Source: an uncultured Caulobacter sp. (GTDB taxonomy: Bacteria; Pseudomonadota; Alphaproteobacteria; Caulobacterales; Caulobacteraceae). Taken from it: DNA of 42,379 nt. How positions within the stretch are numbered: the stretch's first letter is position 1; the number at the start of each line of letters is the position of its first letter. Where the stretch lies: assembly GCF_947036865.1 (NCBI RefSeq), contig NZ_CAMQSF010000032.1, positions 1 through 42,379 on the forward strand. Direction: 5' to 3'. A model generated the notes under the pieces. The model was given only the letters and a program-made list of their open reading frames with translations, was not told the origin of the DNA and made no database searches. The position numbers and the translations under genes are program-made. This document shows positions 25,938 to 35,370 of the stretch, in pieces.

Positions 25938-26675
25938 ATGGACAACGCGCTCTACGTCGGCCTCTCGCGTCAGATGACGCTGCGCCGCCAGCTCGACATC
26001 GTGGCCAACAACGTCGCCAACGCCAACACCACCGGCTTCAAGGTCGAGGACCTGATGGTCCGCACCGAGCAGGCCAAGCCGGCCAAGACCCTCGACGGCG
26101 CCGCGCCGGTCAAGTTCGTGCTCGACTCGGGCGTGGCCCGCGACTTCAGCCAGGGCGCCCTGACCAAGACCGGCGGCGATTTCGACCTCGCCATCGAAGG
26201 CAAGGGCTTCTTCAAGGTCCAGACGGCCGGCGGCGAGCGCTACACCCGCGACGGACGCTTCACGACCAACCAGGAAGGCGTGCTGGTCACCCAGGCGGGC
26301 AACCAGGTGCTCGACGAGGGCGGCGGCCAGATCACCATCGATCCCACGCTCGGGCCGGTGCACATCGGCAAGGACGGCACGGTCAGCCAGGGCGCGGTCC
26401 GGGTCGGCAAGATCGCCGTGGTCCGCCCCGACGACCTGTCCAGCCTGGCCAAGGACGGCGACAACCTCTACCGCAACACCGCCAACACCAGCCTGCAGCC
26501 CGTCCAGGACGCGCAGGTCCAGCAGGGCATGCTGGAGGCCTCCAACGTCAACTCGGTCCTCGAGATCACCAAGCTGATCGAGATCCAGCGCGCCTACGAG
26601 GGCGTGGCCAAGATGATGGACAACACCGCCGAACTCTCGCGCAGCGCCGTCGAGCGCCTGGGCAAGCTGAACTAA
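25938..26675 (+). CDS. flgF: Flagellar proximal rod protein FlgF
   Basis: The 245-residue product has the rod/hook-family N-terminus (LSRQMTLRRQLDIVANNVAN followed by ANTTGFK), the central FDLAIEGKGFFKVQT domain with YTRDGRFTTNQEGVLV, and the C-terminal heptad region ASNVNSVLEITKLIEIQRAYEG. It forms part of the periplasmic rod. It is the first gene of flgF-flgG-flgA-flgH behind the sigma-54 promoter. There is no obvious Shine-Dalgarno sequence before the ATG. Confidence 0.96.
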   Translation: MDNALYVGLSRQMTLRRQLDIVANNVANANTTGFKVEDLMVRTEQAKPAKTLDGAAPVKFVLDSGVARDFSQGALTKTGGDFDLAIEGKGFFKVQTAGGERYTRDGRFTTNQEGVLVTQAGNQVLDEGGGQITIDPTLGPVHIGKDGTVSQGAVRVGKIAVVRPDDLSSLAKDGDNLYRNTANTSLQPVQDAQVQQGMLEASNVNSVLEITKLIEIQRAYEGVAKMMDNTAELSRSAVERLGKLN

Positions 26676-26689
26676 GGGAACGCTAGCCG

Positions 26690-27478
26690 ATGCAAGCTCT
26701 CCGCACCGCCGCTTCGGGCATGGCTGCTCAGCAGCTGAACGTCGAAGTCATCTCGAACAACATCGCCAACATGAACACCGTTGGCTTCAAGCGTCAGCGG
26801 GCCGAGTTCCAGGACCTGCTGTACCAGACCATCGAGCGCGCCGGCTCGCAGTCGTCCAGCAACGGCAACATCGTGCCGACGGGCGTGCAGGTCGGCGGCG
26901 GCGTCAAGGCCGGTTCGACCTATCGGATCACCGAACAGGGCACCCCCACCCTGACCGACAACCCGCTGGACGTCGCGATCCAGGGCAAGGGCTATCTGCC
27001 GATCCTGCTGCCCTCGGGCGAGACCGCCTACACCCGGGCCGGCAACTTCTCGACCAACGAACAGGGCCAGATCGTCACCGAGGACGGCTACACCGTCCAG
27101 CCGGGCATCACGATCCCGCAGAACGCCACCGACATCACGATCAGCAAGACCGGCCTGGTGCAGGTCAAGCTGGACGGCCAGACCGCGCCGCAGACCGTGG
27201 GCCAGATCCAGCTGGCCAACTTCATGAACGAGGGCGGGCTCGAGGCGATCGGCGACAACATGTTCCTGGAGACCGCGGCCTCGGGCGCGGCCAACCTCGC
27301 CGCCCCGGGCCAGCCGGGCTTTGGCATGCTGCTGCAGCACTACACCGAGGCCTCGAACGTCGACGCCGTCTCGGAAATCACCGCCCTGATCACCGCCCAG
27401 CGCGCCTACGAGATGAACTCGAAGGTGATCACCACGGCCGATCAGATGCTGCAGACCACCTCGCAGATGAGGTCGTAA
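26690..27478 (+). CDS. flgG: Flagellar distal rod protein FlgG
   Basis: The 262-residue product starts MQALRTAASGMAAQQLNVEV with NNIANMNTVGFKRQRAEFQDLLYQ, the FlgG signature. The central part has LDVAIQGKGYLPILL and YTRAGNFSTNEQGQIV, and the C-terminus has EASNVDAVSEITALITAQRAYE. The length is standard. It builds the distal rod. It follows flgF by 14 bp and is 4 bp before flgA. Confidence 0.97.
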   Translation: MQALRTAASGMAAQQLNVEVISNNIANMNTVGFKRQRAEFQDLLYQTIERAGSQSSSNGNIVPTGVQVGGGVKAGSTYRITEQGTPTLTDNPLDVAIQGKGYLPILLPSGETAYTRAGNFSTNEQGQIVTEDGYTVQPGITIPQNATDITISKTGLVQVKLDGQTAPQTVGQIQLANFMNEGGLEAIGDNMFLETAASGAANLAAPGQPGFGMLLQHYTEASNVDAVSEITALITAQRAYEMNSKVITTADQMLQTTSQMRS

Positions 27479-27482
27479 GCCG

Positions 27483-28262
27483 ATGAGATCCCTGCTCCTC
27501 GCCGCCGCCGCGACCCTGGTCGTCACCGCGCTCTCGGCTCCCGCCTTCGCCGGGACGCCGGTCACCCTGCGGCTCGACACCACCGACGCCGATGGTCGCA
27601 TCACCCTGGGAGATCTGTTCGACGGCGTCAGCGGCCCCGCCGCCAATCTGGTGATCGCCGCCCGAGTCGGCCCGACCGCGGTGCTCGACGCCAGCCAGGT
27701 GCAGATGTCCGCCCGCCGCGCCGGGTTCGACTGGAACAACGCCAACGGCATCCGCCGCATCATCGTGCGCGAGGGCGTCGACAACGGCGGCGTCTCGGCC
27801 AACGGCGCCGTCCAGGCCAGCGCCCCGCGCGGCAATGTGGAAGTTCTTGCCTATGCCCGCAGCCTCGCGGCCGGCGAAATCGTCCAGCCGCAGGACCTGG
27901 TCTATGTGAAGATGGCCGGCGCGCCGGTCGACGCGCCGCGCGACGCCGACGCGGTGATCGGCATGGCCGCCAAGCGCCCCCTGCGCGAGGGGGCCGCCGT
28001 CTCCACCCGCGACGTCGCCGCCGCCCAGGTCATCAAGGCCGGCGATCTGATCACCGTCACCTATGACGACGGCGGGATTTCCCTGGCGCTGCAGGCCAAG
28101 GCCATGACCGCCGCCGCCGCGGGCGAGGTCTTCACCGTCCAGAACACCCTGTCCAACAAGATCATCCAGGCGGTCGCCACCGGCCCTGGAACCGCCGCCG
28201 TCGGCCCGCGCGCCCTGGCGCTGCAGGCCCGCTCCCAACCCCTCCGTTTCGCCGCCCGCTAA
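27483..28262 (+). CDS. flgA: Flagellar P-ring assembly chaperone FlgA
   Basis: The 259-residue product has a signal peptide (cleaved near PAFA-GTP), an N-terminal domain and a C-terminal SAF/ChapFlgA region (VEVLAYARSLAAGEIVQPQDLVYVKM, KRPLREGAAVSTRDVAA, IKAGDLITVTYDDGGISLAL). It is a periplasmic chaperone for FlgI polymerisation; flgI itself is not in this window. It is co-transcribed with flgF-flgG and followed by flgH 14 bp later. Confidence 0.93.
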   Translation: MRSLLLAAAATLVVTALSAPAFAGTPVTLRLDTTDADGRITLGDLFDGVSGPAANLVIAARVGPTAVLDASQVQMSARRAGFDWNNANGIRRIIVREGVDNGGVSANGAVQASAPRGNVEVLAYARSLAAGEIVQPQDLVYVKMAGAPVDAPRDADAVIGMAAKRPLREGAAVSTRDVAAAQVIKAGDLITVTYDDGGISLALQAKAMTAAAAGEVFTVQNTLSNKIIQAVATGPGTAAVGPRALALQARSQPLRFAAR

Positions 28263-28276
28263 GAGGTATTCCGCCC

Positions 28277-29011
28277 ATGCGTCGCCCCGTCGTCCTCGCC
28301 GCCGCCGTCCTGCTGGCCCCGCTGGCCGCCTGCTCCACCGTCACCGAGGCCGTGAAGGGCCCGCAACTGGCGCCCGTCGGCTATCCGGCCGAGCTGGCCC
28401 CCATGCAGCAGCAATATGTCTCCGCCCGCGAGCCGGCCCCGCAGGCGGCGTCCGCCAACTCGCTGTGGCGGGTCGGCGCCCGCGCCTTCTTCAAGGATCA
28501 GCGGGCCAGCCGCGTGGGCGACATCCTGACCGTCATGATCGACATCGACGACAGCGCCAACACCAAGAACCAGACCGACTCCTCGCGGACCTCGACCACC
28601 AAGGCCGGCGTGCCGCACTTCCTGGGCCTGGAGTCCAGCCTGGGCAAGATCCTGCCGGGCGCGTTCGACCCGGCCAACGCGCTGGAGACCAAGTCGGCAA
28701 CCACCAACGCCGGCGCCGGCAGCGTCCAGCGGTCGGAAAAGATAAGCCTGACCATCGCCGCCGTGGTCAGCCAGGTCCTGCCGAACGGCAACATGGTCAT
28801 CCAGGGCACCCAGGAGGTCCGCACCAACGCCGAGCTGCGCCAGCTGACCGTCGCCGGCATCGTGCGCCCCGAGGACATCTCGGCCGCCAACACCATCAAG
28901 CACACCCAGATCGCCGAGGCCCGTATCAGCTACGGCGGCCGAGGCGACATCAGCCGCGTCCAGAAGACCCCGGCCGGCCAGTCGCTGGTCGAGAAGTTCT
29001 CGCCGTTCTGA
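28277..29011 (+). CDS. flgH: Flagellar L-ring protein FlgH (lipoprotein)
   Basis: The 244-residue product has a lipoprotein signal with lipobox LAAC (Cys19) and the FlgH landmarks NSLWRVGARAFFKDQRASRVGDILTVMI, KISLTIAAVVSQVLPNGNMVI, VNAELRQLTV-like sequence and GIVRPEDISAANTIKHTQIA. It forms the outer-membrane ring of the flagellum. It is the last gene of the flgFGAH operon and is followed by a terminator-like hairpin. Confidence 0.96.
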   Translation: MRRPVVLAAAVLLAPLAACSTVTEAVKGPQLAPVGYPAELAPMQQQYVSAREPAPQAASANSLWRVGARAFFKDQRASRVGDILTVMIDIDDSANTKNQTDSSRTSTTKAGVPHFLGLESSLGKILPGAFDPANALETKSATTNAGAGSVQRSEKISLTIAAVVSQVLPNGNMVIQGTQEVRTNAELRQLTVAGIVRPEDISAANTIKHTQIAEARISYGGRGDISRVQKTPAGQSLVEKFSPF

Positions 29012-29034
29012 ACGCGCGAGACATCCAAGACCTT

Positions 29035-29074
29035 CGGGCGCGGCGGCCGCGAGGCTTCCGCGCCCGTTCCGTTT
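29035..29074 (+). terminator. Terminator-like hairpin after flgH
   Basis: A perfect 9-bp stem (CGGGCGCGG / CCGCGCCCG, 14-nt loop) is followed by TTCCGTTT, 24 bp after the flgH stop. Confidence 0.65.
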
Positions 29075-29124
29075 CAGGAGCCGTTCAGCTTCGTCCGGCG
29101 TTGATCGGGGAAGGAGGGGCCGTC

Positions 29125-29586
29125 ATGAAACGCCGCATCGCCTTCGCCGCCTTGGGTTTCGCCGCGCTGCTGGCGGGCTGCGCGCACGAGAAGGCGGGCC
29201 TCGACGGCTACCACTGGGCCTATCTGGAAGCGGGCGCGGAGGGCCCCCGCCTCGCCTATGGCCGTCCGGACAGCGACGACGTGGTGCTGATGTTCACCTG
29301 TCAGCCGGGTCGGGACCAGGTGAGCGTCTGGGCCGAAGCCCCCGGCAAGGAGCTGGTCCTGGCGTCCGGCCGGATCGAGAGCCGCTTCCCCGGCGCGCAT
29401 GTAGAGGACGAGATGAGCGAGACCGGTCACCTTGAAGCCCACGGCAAGGCCAGCGCCCCGGCCCTGGCGGCGTTCAAACGCTCGGGCGAGCTGACCTTGG
29501 TGACCCAAGGCGAGCGGCACGGCCTGACGGCGGACGGTGTGGATCGCGGACGCGTGCGGGCGTTCTTCAGGGCGTGCGGCGTTTAG
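29125..29586 (+). CDS. Putative lipoprotein, unknown function
   Basis: The 153-residue product starts at ATG 29125 behind a strong AAGGAGGGG site, with lipoprotein signal MKRRIAFAALGFAALLAGC (Cys19). The mature part contains YHWAYLEAGAEGPRLAYGRP and VLMFTCQPGRDQVSV, a pattern of small outer-membrane lipoproteins of unknown role. It lies 113 bp after flgH beyond a hairpin. It may be independent of the flagellar operon. Confidence 0.8.
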   Translation: MKRRIAFAALGFAALLAGCAHEKAGLDGYHWAYLEAGAEGPRLAYGRPDSDDVVLMFTCQPGRDQVSVWAEAPGKELVLASGRIESRFPGAHVEDEMSETGHLEAHGKASAPALAAFKRSGELTLVTQGERHGLTADGVDRGRVRAFFRACGV

Positions 29587-29593
29587 AAACCGT

Positions 29594-29621
29594 CATCCCG
29601 CGCACAAAGAAGCGCGGGATG
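29594..29621. repeat. Perfect 10-bp inverted repeat
   Basis: CATCCCGCGC and GCGCGGGATG flank an 8-nt AC/AG loop, 8 bp after the lipoprotein stop. It looks like a dispersed CATCCCGCGC-type repeat that may also end transcription. There is no T-tract. Confidence 0.6.
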
Positions 29622-29662
29622 GCGAACGGATGAAGGTCTGAGAAGGGTAGAACGGAGACGTC

Positions 29663-30073
29663 GTGTCCTCTAACCTCCGGCACGTGAAGACGATCTCCCT
29701 CGCCCTCCTGGTGTTCATCCTGCCGGTCCTTGTCGGAGCAGGTAACGCCAGCACGCCGGACGGCAATGAGCCGGTCGCTTATGGATGCGGTGAGGTTGTC
29801 GTCGTCGGGCGCGTCAAGACAGTCGCATATGCAGACCTAACCAGTGGCGGCGATGTGCTCGGCCACGACCGGTATGATATGCAGCTCAGGATTAAGCGCG
29901 TGCTTCGGGGCAAAGAAACCCGTCGGGTTGTTCCGGTGAGCGGGTTTTCGCATGGTCAGTTGCGTGAAGACGTCGACCTTTGGCTTGTCCTCACGCCGGC
30001 TAACGGCGCCTACGCCATTCGCACCGGAAACCTCGCGCGCATCCCACACAGGTTCGCGTCAAAATGCGGCTGA
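29663..30073 (+). CDS. Small exported protein, unknown function
   Basis: The 136-residue product starts at GTG 29663 (ACGGAGACG upstream) with a signal peptide-like N-terminus (residues 1-29, ending VGAGNAS). The mature part has two cysteines near its ends (YGCGEVVVVGRV and SKCG) and a beta-rich middle. No domain is recognised. Codon use is less GC-rich than in flanking genes, which suggests acquisition or relaxed selection. The ORF is plausible but unproven. Confidence 0.55.
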   Translation: MSSNLRHVKTISLALLVFILPVLVGAGNASTPDGNEPVAYGCGEVVVVGRVKTVAYADLTSGGDVLGHDRYDMQLRIKRVLRGKETRRVVPVSGFSHGQLREDVDLWLVLTPANGAYAIRTGNLARIPHRFASKCG

Positions 30074-30148
30074 GAAACTCATTCAAGAGATCGAGCTGCA
30101 CGTCTACCATGGATGGAAGGCGGCCACGTTGTTGCTAAGCTAACCGTC

Positions 30149-30265
30149 ATGGATTGCCTGACTTCCATCCTCCATGCAGCTTTTATGCTTTTGCTTTTTG
30201 GATCGTTGGCTGGCGCTTGGATAAACGGCGTCGCCGACGTTTTTGAAAGCCCGGCGATCGGGTGA
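30149..30265 (+). CDS. Possible 38-residue membrane peptide
   Basis: The ORF starts MDCLTSILHAAFMLLLFGSL and ends AWINGVADVFESPAIG, with one hydrophobic helix. There is no clear ribosome site. It could be a remnant. Confidence 0.25.
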   Translation: MDCLTSILHAAFMLLLFGSLAGAWINGVADVFESPAIG

Positions 30266-30365
30266 AGTTCGAACCAGCCTACCGACCGGGTGAACTGTCT
30301 ATCGCTCGCTCGATCCCAAGAGATTCCAAGGCACAATACTTCGGCGCGTCGCTTGGCTTGTAATA

Positions 30366-30434
30366 ATGCCAATCGGGTTGCTGTGGCTTTCTGTCCTGAC
30401 GTTCGTTGTGGTCATGGCCGTCATCGCCACATAG
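30366..30434 (+). CDS. Possible 22-residue membrane peptide
   Basis: The ORF starts MPIGLLWLSVLTFVVVMAVI and is almost entirely one hydrophobic helix. It resembles the very short membrane peptides of stress or toxin systems, but nothing else supports that. The ribosome site is poor. Confidence 0.22.
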   Translation: MPIGLLWLSVLTFVVVMAVIAT

Positions 30435-30523
30435 GCCGCTAGGGGCCGTGAGCAGCCTCGCCCCCCTTCAGAAACCCGCCCTTCACACCGCTCTCGGGAA
30501 GCCAATCCCCCTCTCGGCCACCC

Positions 30524-32464
30524 CTAAGCCCGCCGCCCGGCCCCCGCCGCGGTGACATTGTCCATGCCCAGCGCCGCTAGCGCGCCGCGCAGGATGCCCT
30601 CGGCGTCGAGACCCGCCTGGGCGTACATGGCGTCGGGCTTGTCCTGGTCCTGGAAGATGTCGGGCAGGCACAGGGTGCGGACCTTCAGACCGCGATCCAG
30701 AGCGCCATGCTGGGCCAGGGCCTGCAGCACGAAGCCGCCGAAGCCGCCCATCGCCCCCTCCTCCACCGTCACGATCGCCTCGTGCTCGCGCGCCAGGCGC
30801 AGGAGGAGGTCGATGTCGAGCGGCTTGGCGAAGCGGGCGTCGCAGACGGTGGCCGACAGGCCGCGCGCGGCCAGCAAGTCGGCGGCCTTCAGGCTTTCGG
30901 ACAGGCGCGTGCCGAACGAGACGATGGCGACGCTGGTCCCTTCTCGGACGATGCGGCCCTTGCCGATCTCCAGCGGGTCGATGCTTGCCGGCATCTCCAG
31001 ACCCAGGCCCTCGCCGCGCGGATAGCGGAAGGCGCTGGGGCGGTCGTCGATGGCGGCGGCGGTGGCGACCATGCGGGCCAGTTCCACCTCGTCGGCGGCG
31101 GCCATCAGCACCATGCCGGGCAGCGCCCCCATGAAGCCGATGTCGAAGCTGCCGGCGTGGGTGGGGCCGTCGGCGCCGACTAGGCCCGCCCGGTCCATGG
31201 CGAAGCGCACCGGCAGGCCCTGGATGGCCACGTCATGCACCACCTGGTCGTAGCCGCGCTGCAGGAAGGTCGAATAGATCGCCGCGAACGGCTTCATGCC
31301 GTCGGCCGCGAGGCCCGCCGCGAAGGTCACCGCGTGCTGCTCGGCGATGCCGACGTCGAAGGTCCGCTCGGGGAAGGCCTTCTGGAACAGGTCCAGGCCC
31401 GTGCCCGAGGGCATGGCGGCGGTGATGGCGACGATCTTGTCGTCCTTCCTGGCCTGCGCGATCAGTTCCTGGGCGAAGACCTTGGTGTAGCTCGGCGGGC
31501 CGCCGGCGGCCTTCTGCTGCTGGCCGGTGACCACGTCGAACTTGACCACCGCGTGCAGCTTGTCGGCCGCGCCCTCGGCCGGGGCGTAGCCCTTGCCCTT
31601 CTGGGTCACGCAATGGACCAGCACCGGCTTGTCCTCGAACGCCTTGGCGTTCTTCAGCACGCTGACCAGGGCGTCCATGTCGTGGCCGTCGATCGGGCCG
31701 ATGTAATAGAAGCCCAGCTCCTCGAAGAAGGTGCCGCCGGTGACCATGCCGCGGGCGTATTCCTCGGCCTTGCGAGCCGCCTCGCGCATCGGGGTCGGCA
31801 GCGGCAGGTTCTCGACGACGGTCTTGCCCAGCTTGCGCACCGAGCGATAGGCGCCGCCCGAGACCAGATTGGCCAGATAGGCGCTCATGCCGCCCACCGG
31901 CGGGGCGATCGACATGTCGTTGTCGTTCAGGATGACGATCAGGCGCTTGGTGGTGTCGGTCGCCGCGTTCATCGCCTCATAGGCCATGCCCGCGCCCAGC
32001 GAGCCGTCGCCGATCACGGCGATGACGTTGTTGTCCTCGCCGCCGGCCGCCACGCGGGCGTCGCGCGCGGCGCAGAAGCCCAGGGCCGCCGAGATCGAGG
32101 TCGCCGCGTGGGCCGCGCCGAATGGGTCGTATTCGCTCTCGGCCCGCTTGGTGAAGCCCGACAGCCCGCCGCCCTGGCGCAGGGTGCGGATGCGGTCGCG
32201 GCGGCCGGTCAGGATCTTGTGCGGATAGGCCTGGTGGCCGACGTCCCAGATCAGAATGTCCTTGGGCGTCTCGAACACGTGGTGCAGGGCCACGGTCAGC
32301 TCGACCACGCCCAGGCCCGCGCCCAGGTGCCCGCCCGTCACCGAAACGGCGTCGATCGTCTCGGCGCGCACCTCGGCGGCCAGCTGTTTCAGCTCGGCGA
32401 TCGAGAGGCCGCGCGTATCCGCCGGCGAGGCGATGGTGTCGAGCAGGGGTGTTTTGGAGGACAT
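30524..32464 (-). CDS. dxs: 1-deoxy-D-xylulose-5-phosphate synthase
   Basis: The 646-residue product has the DXS architecture. It shows [15 protein letters not shown], the thiamine-diphosphate motif [15 protein letters not shown] (ending in an NDND segment), [12 protein letters not shown], the transketolase pyrimidine domain ([20 protein letters not shown]) and the C-terminal domain with [16 protein letters not shown]. It condenses pyruvate and glyceraldehyde 3-phosphate, the first step of the MEP isoprenoid pathway; both substrates are products of the Entner-Doudoroff route. It lies 17 bp after ispA on the same strand, in the common xseB-ispA-dxs order. Confidence 0.97.
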   Translation of the reverse strand: MSSKTPLLDTIASPADTRGLSIAELKQLAAEVRAETIDAVSVTGGHLGAGLGVVELTVALHHVFETPKDILIWDVGHQAYPHKILTGRRDRIRTLRQGGGLSGFTKRAESEYDPFGAAHAATSISAALGFCAARDARVAAGGEDNNVIAVIGDGSLGAGMAYEAMNAATDTTKRLIVILNDNDMSIAPPVGGMSAYLANLVSGGAYRSVRKLGKTVVENLPLPTPMREAARKAEEYARGMVTGGTFFEELGFYYIGPIDGHDMDALVSVLKNAKAFEDKPVLVHCVTQKGKGYAPAEGAADKLHAVVKFDVVTGQQQKAAGGPPSYTKVFAQELIAQARKDDKIVAITAAMPSGTGLDLFQKAFPERTFDVGIAEQHAVTFAAGLAADGMKPFAAIYSTFLQRGYDQVVHDVAIQGLPVRFAMDRAGLVGADGPTHAGSFDIGFMGALPGMVLMAAADEVELARMVATAAAIDDRPSAFRYPRGEGLGLEMPASIDPLEIGKGRIVREGTSVAIVSFGTRLSESLKAADLLAARGLSATVCDARFAKPLDIDLLLRLAREHEAIVTVEEGAMGGFGGFVLQALAQHGALDRGLKVRTLCLPDIFQDQDKPDAMYAQAGLDAEGILRGALAALGMDNVTAAGAGRRA

Positions 32465-32481
32465 GTCGGAAGAAAGCGCGG

Positions 32482-33375
32482 TCAGTTGCGGCGGTCCAGC
32501 ACGAAATCGACGCTCGCGCGCAGATGTTCGGCCCTTTCGCCAAAGATATCGAGATGGGAACGCGTCTGGGCCGCCAAAAGCGCCACGCGCTCCTTGGCCG
32601 CGTCGAGTCCCAGCAGGGTGACGTAGTTGGCCTTGCCCTTGGCGGCGTCCTTGCCGCCGGCGGCCTTGCCCAGCATCGCTTCGTCGCCCTCGGCGTCGAG
32701 GATGTCGTCGACGATCTGGTAGGCCAGGCCCAGGTCCTGGGCGAAGGCCATCAGGGCGGCGCGCTCGGCCTCCTTGGCGCGGGCGATGATCAGCGGGATC
32801 TCGAAGGCGAAGGCGATCAGGGCGCCGGTCTTCAGGCGCTGCATCCGCGCCACCGCGCCCAGGTCGTCGCGGACTCCCAGAATGTCGATCATCTGGCCGC
32901 CGGCCATGCCCTTGGCGCCCGAGGCGATCGCCAGCTTGCGCACCAGTTCCGAGCGCACGTGGCCGTCGTCGTGGGTGTCGGGGTGGGCCATGATCTCGAA
33001 GGCCGCCGTCTGCAGCGCGTCGCCGGCCAGGATCGCGGTGGCTTCGTCGTATTGCTTGTGCACGGTCGGCCGGCCACGCCGCATGTCGTCGTCGTCCATG
33101 GCCGGCAGGTCATCGTGCACCAGGCTGTAGGCGTGGATGCACTCCAGCGCGCACGCCGCCCGCAGCACCGGCCGCTCGGGCAGGTCGAACATCTTGCCGG
33201 TTTCAAGCGCGAAGAACGGCCGCAGCCGCTTGCCGGGGCCTAGCGCGGCGTAGCGCATGGCCTCGGTCAGGCGCGTCTCGGGGCCGTCGGCGCGCGGCAG
33301 CAGCTCGTCCAGCGCCACGGTGACGATGTCGGCGGCCTGGACGATCCGCCGCGAAAGGTCGTCGGCGTCGTTCAA
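32482..33375 (-). CDS. ispA: Polyprenyl synthetase (farnesyl diphosphate synthase type)
   Basis: The 297-residue product has the two Asp-rich motifs of the family, [19 protein letters not shown] (from about 86) and [12 protein letters not shown], with [12 protein letters not shown] near the start. It condenses isopentenyl and dimethylallyl diphosphates to short prenyl chains. I prefer TTG 33375, preceded by GGGGAG at good spacing; an in-frame GTG at 33399 would add 8 residues. It lies between xseB and dxs, matching a widespread operon. Confidence 0.93.
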   Translation of the reverse strand: MNDADDLSRRIVQAADIVTVALDELLPRADGPETRLTEAMRYAALGPGKRLRPFFALETGKMFDLPERPVLRAACALECIHAYSLVHDDLPAMDDDDMRRGRPTVHKQYDEATAILAGDALQTAAFEIMAHPDTHDDGHVRSELVRKLAIASGAKGMAGGQMIDILGVRDDLGAVARMQRLKTGALIAFAFEIPLIIARAKEAERAALMAFAQDLGLAYQIVDDILDAEGDEAMLGKAAGGKDAAKGKANYVTLLGLDAAKERVALLAAQTRSHLDIFGERAEHLRASVDFVLDRRN

Positions 33376-33427
33376 GCGCCTCGCTCCCCGGCCTTGCACG
33401 CGGCCGTCCTGGGGCTAGCCGCCGCCA

Positions 33428-33682
33428 TCAGTTGAACTCGGCCGGTTCGGCGGAGACGGCGCCCCCTTGGCCCAGGACGATCTTCTCGACCTTCAGCCGC
33501 GCGGCCTCCAGCTTCTTCTCGCAGTGCGCCTTCAGGGCCGCGCCGCGCTCGTAGATGTCGATCGAGCGCTCCAGCGCCGCCTGGCCGGACTCCAGCTCCT
33601 GGACGATCCGCTCCAGCTGCGCCAGGGCTTCCTCGAAGCTGAGGGCGGCGATGTCGGCGGGAATGGTCGCGGCTTCGGTCAT
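33428..33682 (-). CDS. xseB: Exodeoxyribonuclease VII small subunit
   Basis: The 84-residue product has the XseB pattern [20 protein letters not shown] followed by a charged helix ([22 protein letters not shown]) and matches the family's usual length from ATG 33682. It is the small subunit of the single-strand nuclease; xseA is not in this window. It precedes ispA and dxs. The frame is open upstream to 33736, but ATG 33682 fits the family. Confidence 0.93.
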   Translation of the reverse strand: MTEAATIPADIAALSFEEALAQLERIVQELESGQAALERSIDIYERGAALKAHCEKKLEAARLKVEKIVLGQGGAVSAEPAEFN

Positions 33683-33779
33683 TTCAACTCTCAGGTGAAC
33701 GCCGGTCAGCCTAGTGGCGACGGCCGGCGCGAGCAACGGCCTAGAGCCTGGGCGTGGTTAAGGGAAGAGGCTTTGCGGA

Positions 33780-34394
33780 TCAGACGCGACGGAAGCGTTT
33801 GAGGCTCCAATAGCCATGACCCTGATCAAGCAGCTGGGTCAGGCCGCGCCGCTTCAGGGCGTTGGCGATCATCCAGTTGAAGAAGCCGTGCGCCAGCACC
33901 AGAACGTCCTGGCCCTGATCGGCCAGCGCGATCAGCCGGTCGGCGGCCTGGCCGGCCCGGACCTCGGCCTGGGCGCGGGTCTCCTGCCCGCCGTGATGGT
34001 CGAAGAACCACCACCAGAACCGCGAGAAGAAGCCCAGGCGCTTCGGCGACATACGAATCCACGGCGGCCAGGGCGGCGGCGGCAGCGGCGCCTCGATCAG
34101 GATCTCGTCGGTGGCGAAGGCGCGGTCGCCGACCACCGCCTGGGCGGTCTCGATCGCGCGTCGGCGGGTCGAGGCGATGATCACGCCGGCCTCGCGGGCG
34201 ATCCGGATCAGATCGTCGGGCGGCGTCTGCCCGGCCTTGAGCCCGCCGACCTCGTAGCGCGCCCACCAGTCGCCGTATTCGGGCGCGTTCAGCGTGAGAT
34301 CGCGCGACAGGGCCGGTTCGCCGTGGCGAGCCAGGGTGATGGTCCCCGACCGGGCGGGCGGAGACGATGGGTCGGCGGTCGTGACGTCGGCCAT
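33780..34394 (-). CDS. Histidine phosphatase superfamily protein
   Basis: The 204-residue product has the catalytic LARHGEP motif (21-27), IIASTRRRAIETAQ and a second histidine in LVLAHGFFNW. These features place it in the SixA/phosphoglycerate-mutase-like branch. The middle is unusual, with a Pro/Trp-rich stretch (APLPPPPWPPW) and an aromatic cluster FFSRFWWWFFDHH that could bind membrane or a hydrophobic partner. The substrate is unknown. It lies between the HDAC-like gene and xseB on the same strand. Confidence 0.85.
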   Translation of the reverse strand: MADVTTADPSSPPARSGTITLARHGEPALSRDLTLNAPEYGDWWARYEVGGLKAGQTPPDDLIRIAREAGVIIASTRRRAIETAQAVVGDRAFATDEILIEAPLPPPPWPPWIRMSPKRLGFFSRFWWWFFDHHGGQETRAQAEVRAGQAADRLIALADQGQDVLVLAHGFFNWMIANALKRRGLTQLLDQGHGYWSLKRFRRV

Positions 34395-34433
34395 CTTGTC
34401 GAAGAGCCGTTCGGCCGCTTGGCCGCCCCGCCC

Positions 34434-35354
34434 TCACCCCTCCTGCAGAGCGCGAACATGCGCGGCGGCGGACCGCCCGAGCGCCTGGAGGTCGTAACCG
34501 CCCTCGAGCGACGACACAACCCGGCCCTTGGCCCGCGCGTTCGCGACCGAAACGATCGCCCGGGTCGCCCAGGCGAAATCGTCCTCGTCCAGGCTCTGGG
34601 CCGACAGCGGATCGCGCGCGTGGGCGTCGAAGCCGGCCGAGACGATCACCAGCTCGGGCGCGAAGGCGTCGACCTTGTCCAGCAGGCCCTCGAATCGCGA
34701 CCGCCAGACCTCGCGCGGCGCGTGCGGCGCCACGGTGGCGTTGATGATATTGCCGAGGCCCGTCTCCGACGGATCGCCGGTGCCGGGATAGAGCGGCGAC
34801 TGGTGGATCGAGGCGACCAGCACCGTCGGATCATGCTCGAACACCGCCTGGGTCCCGTTGCCGTGGTGGACGTCGAAGTCGACGATAGCCACCCGCTTCA
34901 GCCCCGCCGCCTGGGCCGCGCGGGCGGCGACGGCGACGCTGGAGAACAGGCAAAAGCCCATGGCCACGCTCGGCTCGGCGTGGTGACCCGGCGGTCGAAC
35001 GGCGCAGAAGGCGCGCTCGAGCTCGCCCACCGCCACGGCCCGGACCGCCGCGACGCTGGCCCCGGCGGCGCGGCGCGCGGCGGCCAGGCTGCCGGGCGAC
35101 ATCACCGTGTCGGGATCCAGCGCCACGCGGCCGGCCGCCGGGGCGGCGTCGAACACCGCCTCGACATAGGCCTTCGGATGAGTCCGCAGCAGATCCTCGA
35201 CCGCCACCAGAGGCGCCTCGCGAGGGTCGAGAGCCAGGTTCGGATCGTCGTCCAGCGCGTCCAGCACCGCCCGCAGCCGCGCGGGACTCTCCACGTGCCC
35301 GTCGCCGGGCTGGTGGTCGAGCATGTCCAGATGGGTGTACAGCGCCAGAGCCAT
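34434..35354 (-). CDS. Histone deacetylase-like (acetoin utilisation/acetylpolyamine) hydrolase
   Basis: The 306-residue product has the family's zinc site: RPPGHHAEPSVAMGFC (tandem His 124-125), VDFDVHHGNGTQ (D161, H163) and SAGFDAHARDPL. Bacterial members remove acyl groups from polyamines, lysines or other amines. It starts at ATG 35354, 16 bp from the divergent GNAT gene, so an acetyltransferase and a deacetylase share one tiny intergenic region. The substrate is not predicted. The histidine phosphatase gene follows 39 bp later. Confidence 0.92.
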   Translation of the reverse strand: MALALYTHLDMLDHQPGDGHVESPARLRAVLDALDDDPNLALDPREAPLVAVEDLLRTHPKAYVEAVFDAAPAAGRVALDPDTVMSPGSLAAARRAAGASVAAVRAVAVGELERAFCAVRPPGHHAEPSVAMGFCLFSSVAVAARAAQAAGLKRVAIVDFDVHHGNGTQAVFEHDPTVLVASIHQSPLYPGTGDPSETGLGNIINATVAPHAPREVWRSRFEGLLDKVDAFAPELVIVSAGFDAHARDPLSAQSLDEDDFAWATRAIVSVANARAKGRVVSSLEGGYDLQALGRSAAAHVRALQEG

Positions 35355-35370
35355 CAGGGGGTTCTAGACC

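Larger units (their letters stand above)
30074..30523. other. Low-GC gene-poor region with two tiny hydrophobic ORFs
   Basis: This ~450-bp stretch between the exported protein and dxs has visibly lower GC and no normal gene. It holds two short ORFs for single-helix peptides (30149-30265 and 30366-30434), but neither has a strong ribosome site. It could be decayed coding sequence. No terminator for dxs was clear here. Confidence 0.5.
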
